In this document: positions 19,599-21,263 of the stretch, piece after piece | Position numbering within the stretch: the stretch's first letter is position 1 | Layout: the number at the start of each line of letters is the position of its first letter | Origin: a virus | Direction: 5' to 3' (one strand) | DNA length: 21,263 nt | IMG/VR virus record: IMGVR_UViG_3300032294_000527 | Coordinates: 1-21,263 of that record | The notes under the pieces: generated by a model | The model's database searches: none | What the model saw: only the letters and a program-made list of their open reading frames with translations | What the model was told of the DNA's origin: nothing | Position numbers and translations under genes: made by a program

Positions 19599-19692
19599 GT
19601 TCTTTATTCAGGGTTACATCCTAGCCGTTGAAAACATCAGAGAACGGCTAGAGCCTCACGGATATGCTTTATTCGATCAGCCTGTCCAATAG
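19507..19692 (+). CDS. 61-aa helical protein, last gene of rightward operon
   Basis: ATG with AGGGA about 6 nt upstream. The sequence TYLQAQKALETMLGG, then TPTEREFFIQGYILAVENIR and ERLEPHGYALFD, is a convincing amphipathic helical protein; EREFF-x-x-GY-x-x-A is common in small phage proteins. It overlaps the 59-aa gene by 92 nt upstream. Its last 56 nt lie antisense to the end of the endolysin gene. Confidence 0.6.
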   Translation: MISQTKQTYLQAQKALETMLGGTKCTPTEREFFIQGYILAVENIRERLEPHGYALFDQPVQ

Positions 19693-20260
19693 TCCCGCCA
19701 TTGATTTTCTTGGTTAAGTTAGCCCAAGTGGATTCTCCAGCCGAGTCTAAAGGCGTTCCATTCTCTGCAAGCTCGTTACAGTTGTGGGTTGACCAAAACC
19801 AACCAGCAGTCAGGGCGGCAAACTTAGGAGTTGCCACAAGGTCAGGCTCCATCACAAAGTCAACTCCGAGCGCTTTTCCTGCGTGGAAATAATTTGAATG
19901 CCCTGTCAATTGGATACATCCACGGCCTCTGAAACGATACCCATCGCCAGAAGCCTCATCACGATTCCCCATTCGACCGCTGTAAACCATATTGGCAATC
20001 TTTTTAGGGTTTCTCTCGTAGCTGTTGGCAATCTCTTGAGTTGGGAAGCGTTTAGGCCATAGCTTCATTAAGGTGGCGGCACGATAGTTTAGGTTTTCTT
20101 CAAGAATCCTGAAGTTACCGCACTCATGTGAGCATTGACCAATAAAGGCAGCTTGCTTGCGCTTAGTGTCAATATTAAACCTGTGGAAAGTATCGTTAAG
20201 CGCATCAACCCATTCAGCACCGATGTGGAGTTTTGCTAATTGTTCTGCGTTAACCGCCAT
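19637..20260 (-). CDS. Endolysin, glycoside hydrolase family 19 (chitinase-like muramidase)
   Basis: 207 aa, GGAG 7 nt before the ATG. IGQCSHECGNFRILEENLNY (40-59) carries the catalytic acid (E46) and a second acidic pair (E54/E55). The substrate-cleft motif GDGYRFRGRGCIQLTGHSNY is at 105-124; TAGWFWSTHNCNELA and the terminal KKINGGTIGQADRIKHI complete the GH19 fold. No signal peptide is visible, so it depends on a holin for release, matching the holin-like gene in the same cassette. It degrades peptidoglycan. It overlaps the i-spanin gene by 11 nt and converges on the rightward operon. Confidence 0.92.
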   Translation of the reverse strand: MAVNAEQLAKLHIGAEWVDALNDTFHRFNIDTKRKQAAFIGQCSHECGNFRILEENLNYRAATLMKLWPKRFPTQEIANSYERNPKKIANMVYSGRMGNRDEASGDGYRFRGRGCIQLTGHSNYFHAGKALGVDFVMEPDLVATPKFAALTAGWFWSTHNCNELAENGTPLDSAGESTWANLTKKINGGTIGQADRIKHIREALAVL

Positions 20261-20741
20261 TTATGGTCTCCCGAATCTTTTGGTATGCGTCTATACACGC
20301 ATTGAGTTGAGCCGTATTCCTATCGCCTTGGGCGATTATTTCTGCGATGGCTGCGAGGGTTTGTCGCTCTTGTTCGTCAATACTTGAATTAGCCTGTCCG
20401 TTAGGTTTACTTCCTGTTTCTTGGCTATCTCTGGCGGGAGAGGTGGAATTTGAGGCGGCTTGTACGCAACTTGAGGAGTTGAGCCGCACCCTACCAGCAC
20501 GAATGGCAGCATCCAAATCAGTTTGTTTTTTAGTGACAACATCGTTAGCCTCTCTCAGTTGTGAAGATGTGTTGTTTAAGTCTTGGGCAAGTTTCTGTTC
20601 TTTGGCACGAGATTCCTCATTTAACCGAGCAATCTCAGCTTGCATCTCAGCATCACGCTCTTTGTAACCAGTATGAGTGCCATACTTGTAAGTTCCGAGA
20701 ACGATACAAATTCCACCAATAATCAGCCACGGATTTATCAT
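20250..20741 (-). CDS. Rz: i-spanin (Rz-like)
   Basis: 163 aa. The ATG overlaps the holin-like stop (ATGA). An N-terminal membrane anchor (INPWLIIGGICIVLGTYKYG, 2-21) is followed by a coiled-coil periplasmic region (EIARLNEESRAKEQKLAQDL; NNTSSQLREANDVVTKKQTD). A variable Ser/Asn/Pro linker follows, with a C-terminal helix (AIAEIIAQGDRNTAQLNACI). This is the i-spanin architecture. It joins the lipoprotein encoded within it to bridge the inner and outer membranes in the final lysis step. Confidence 0.85.
   Translation of the reverse strand: MINPWLIIGGICIVLGTYKYGTHTGYKERDAEMQAEIARLNEESRAKEQKLAQDLNNTSSQLREANDVVTKKQTDLDAAIRAGRVRLNSSSCVQAASNSTSPARDSQETGSKPNGQANSSIDEQERQTLAAIAEIIAQGDRNTAQLNACIDAYQKIRETINGG
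20336..20542 (-). CDS. Rz1: o-spanin lipoprotein (Rz1-like), nested in Rz
   Basis: 68 aa entirely inside the Rz gene in another frame. Start ATG with GAGG 6 nt upstream. The N-terminus MLSLKNKLIWMLPFVLVGCG is a lipoprotein signal with lipobox LVGC (C19), so the mature protein begins C-GSTPQ. A proline-rich segment follows (YKPPQIPPLPPEIA), typical of Rz1. The tail is KSDKPSQPSQK. The nested arrangement mirrors lambda Rz/Rz1. It would sit in the outer membrane and bind the i-spanin. Confidence 0.85.
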   Translation of the reverse strand: MLSLKNKLIWMLPFVLVGCGSTPQVAYKPPQIPPLPPEIAKKQEVNLTDRLIQVLTNKSDKPSQPSQK

Positions 20742-21187
20742 TTCAGTTCTGCCCTTGCAAGTGCCAATTCTTCACGCTCATGGTCAGGCTCTAAATGGTC
20801 TGCTGGAGTGGTTGGCGGTGGTGGTGGAGTCCAAGTCTCATCTAGTTCAGGATTGACCCATACAGGCAACGCACCTGATGGGTCACTTGGCTTTGGGGGC
20901 GATTCTCCCTTTGGTGGCTCACTAGGTGAGCTAGATGAGCTAACAGCTCGTTTAGTCATCACCCCACCAATGCCACCAACAATCAGCAAAACAATGTCGT
21001 TCAGCATCTTGAGATAACCTTGGTCAATGGGAGCCATGCTCTTAATCGGCTGAGTCACGAATGTCACCGAATACAGCATGAAGAATACAATTCCAGCAAG
21101 AATTACAGTCACGATGCCGACCACAAAGGCCCACACCCTAACCTCAATCTCACTTGGACTCAGAGGCGGCTTGTTGGGGTTGTTCAA
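20738..21187 (-). CDS. Holin-like membrane protein
   Basis: 149 aa from TTG 21185-21187, chosen because GGAG lies exactly 7 nt upstream; another TTG at 21211 has no such site. Two hydrophobic segments are seen in the numbering from this start: about 20-38 (VWAFVVGIVTVILAGIVFFM) and about 60-76 (MLNDIVLLIVGGIGGVM). Between them lies PIKSMAPIDQGYLK. A long Pro/Ser-rich cytoplasmic-type tail follows, with PPPPPTTPADHLEPD. Two spans, position upstream of Rz and endolysin, and the KAPIDQ-like loop fit a phage holin. The family is not certain. Confidence 0.7.
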   Translation of the reverse strand: MNNPNKPPLSPSEIEVRVWAFVVGIVTVILAGIVFFMLYSVTFVTQPIKSMAPIDQGYLKMLNDIVLLIVGGIGGVMTKRAVSSSSSPSEPPKGESPPKPSDPSGALPVWVNPELDETWTPPPPPTTPADHLEPDHEREELALARAELK

Positions 21188-21263
21188 TTTTCTTCTCCAA
21201 GATAGGGGCAACTAAATATTCTGGGCAAGTCTGGGTAAACAAACACCGAGGCTTTTGGCACTC
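21150..21263 (-). CDS. Partial ORF at window edge, 3' end only
   Basis: 37 codons open to the right edge, ending at TGA (21150-21152) and overlapping the holin-like start by 38 nt. The visible C-terminus reads ECQKPRCLFTQTCPEYLVAP, then ILEKKIEQPQQAASESK. It contains three cysteines and looks protein-like. Its beginning is outside the window, so neither size nor function can be told. Confidence 0.45.
   Translation of the reverse strand, partial: ECQKPRCLFTQTCPEYLVAPILEKKIEQPQQAASESK

Noticed and set aside
1-21263. tRNA, rRNA, IS element or integrase
   Set aside because: Reading both strands I saw no cloverleaf with a conserved T-arm, no transposase and no integrase motif. A dedicated tRNA search was not possible here.

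Overview
The window is a contiguous piece of a tailed double-stranded DNA bacteriophage. It holds a large terminase, a portal protein, a scaffold-like protein, a major capsid protein of the SU10/DUF5309 type, an Erf/YqaJ-exonuclease recombination pair, a DUF1376-type replication protein and a holin/GH19 endolysin/Rz-Rz1 lysis cassette. I see no integrase, CI-like repressor or host gene. The portal type and head-gene order suggest a podovirus-like virion, although tail genes are not in view. The moderate-to-low GC, the gene repertoire and the small protein families fit freshwater betaproteobacterial hosts (Polynucleobacter or Limnohabitans type). The host is inference; no host sequence is present to prove it.

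Layout. (1) Bases 1-10455, all minus strand and transcribed leftward: a late module. In transcription order it contains a cysteine-rich small protein, a DUF6496-like protein, a 51-aa basic protein, a GT32-like glycosyltransferase, an FkbM methyltransferase, an 89-aa protein, an ADP-ribosyltransferase-like protein, the small and large terminase subunits, a short coiled-coil protein, portal, a 470-aa virion-like protein, an 81-aa protein, scaffold and major capsid protein (cut by the window start). (2) A hairpin plus T-run at 10487-10530 separates this from (3) bases 10544-16395, also minus strand: a tightly coupled early/middle operon with many ATGA-type stop/start overlaps. It carries regulators, a secreted Cys-rich microprotein, MazG-like and DUF1376 proteins, a DNA methyltransferase, a VRR-NUC-like nuclease, NinB, a NinX-like protein and two HNH-like proteins. 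(4) An AT-rich divergent control region at 16396-16527. (5) Bases 16528-19692, plus strand: a rightward early operon with small membrane proteins, Erf, a YqaJ-type exonuclease, an SSB-like protein, a winged-helix protein and several small proteins. (6) Bases 19637-21263, minus strand: the lysis cassette, whose endolysin gene overlaps the end of the rightward operon tail to tail.

How it fits together. The divergent region probably fires both early operons. The rightward one supplies recombination, the leftward one replication, nucleotide sanitation and DNA modification. Readthrough or a local promoter then expresses packaging and head genes. The most interesting signals are: three tandem 14-bp repeats next to an AT-rich tract and palindromes inside the DUF1376 gene (a lambda O-like candidate origin); a duplicated leader carrying a tiny upstream ORF before two rightward genes; an ADP-ribosyltransferase-like protein beside the terminase; and a 50-aa secreted protein with a CX3C-X6-CX3C pattern.
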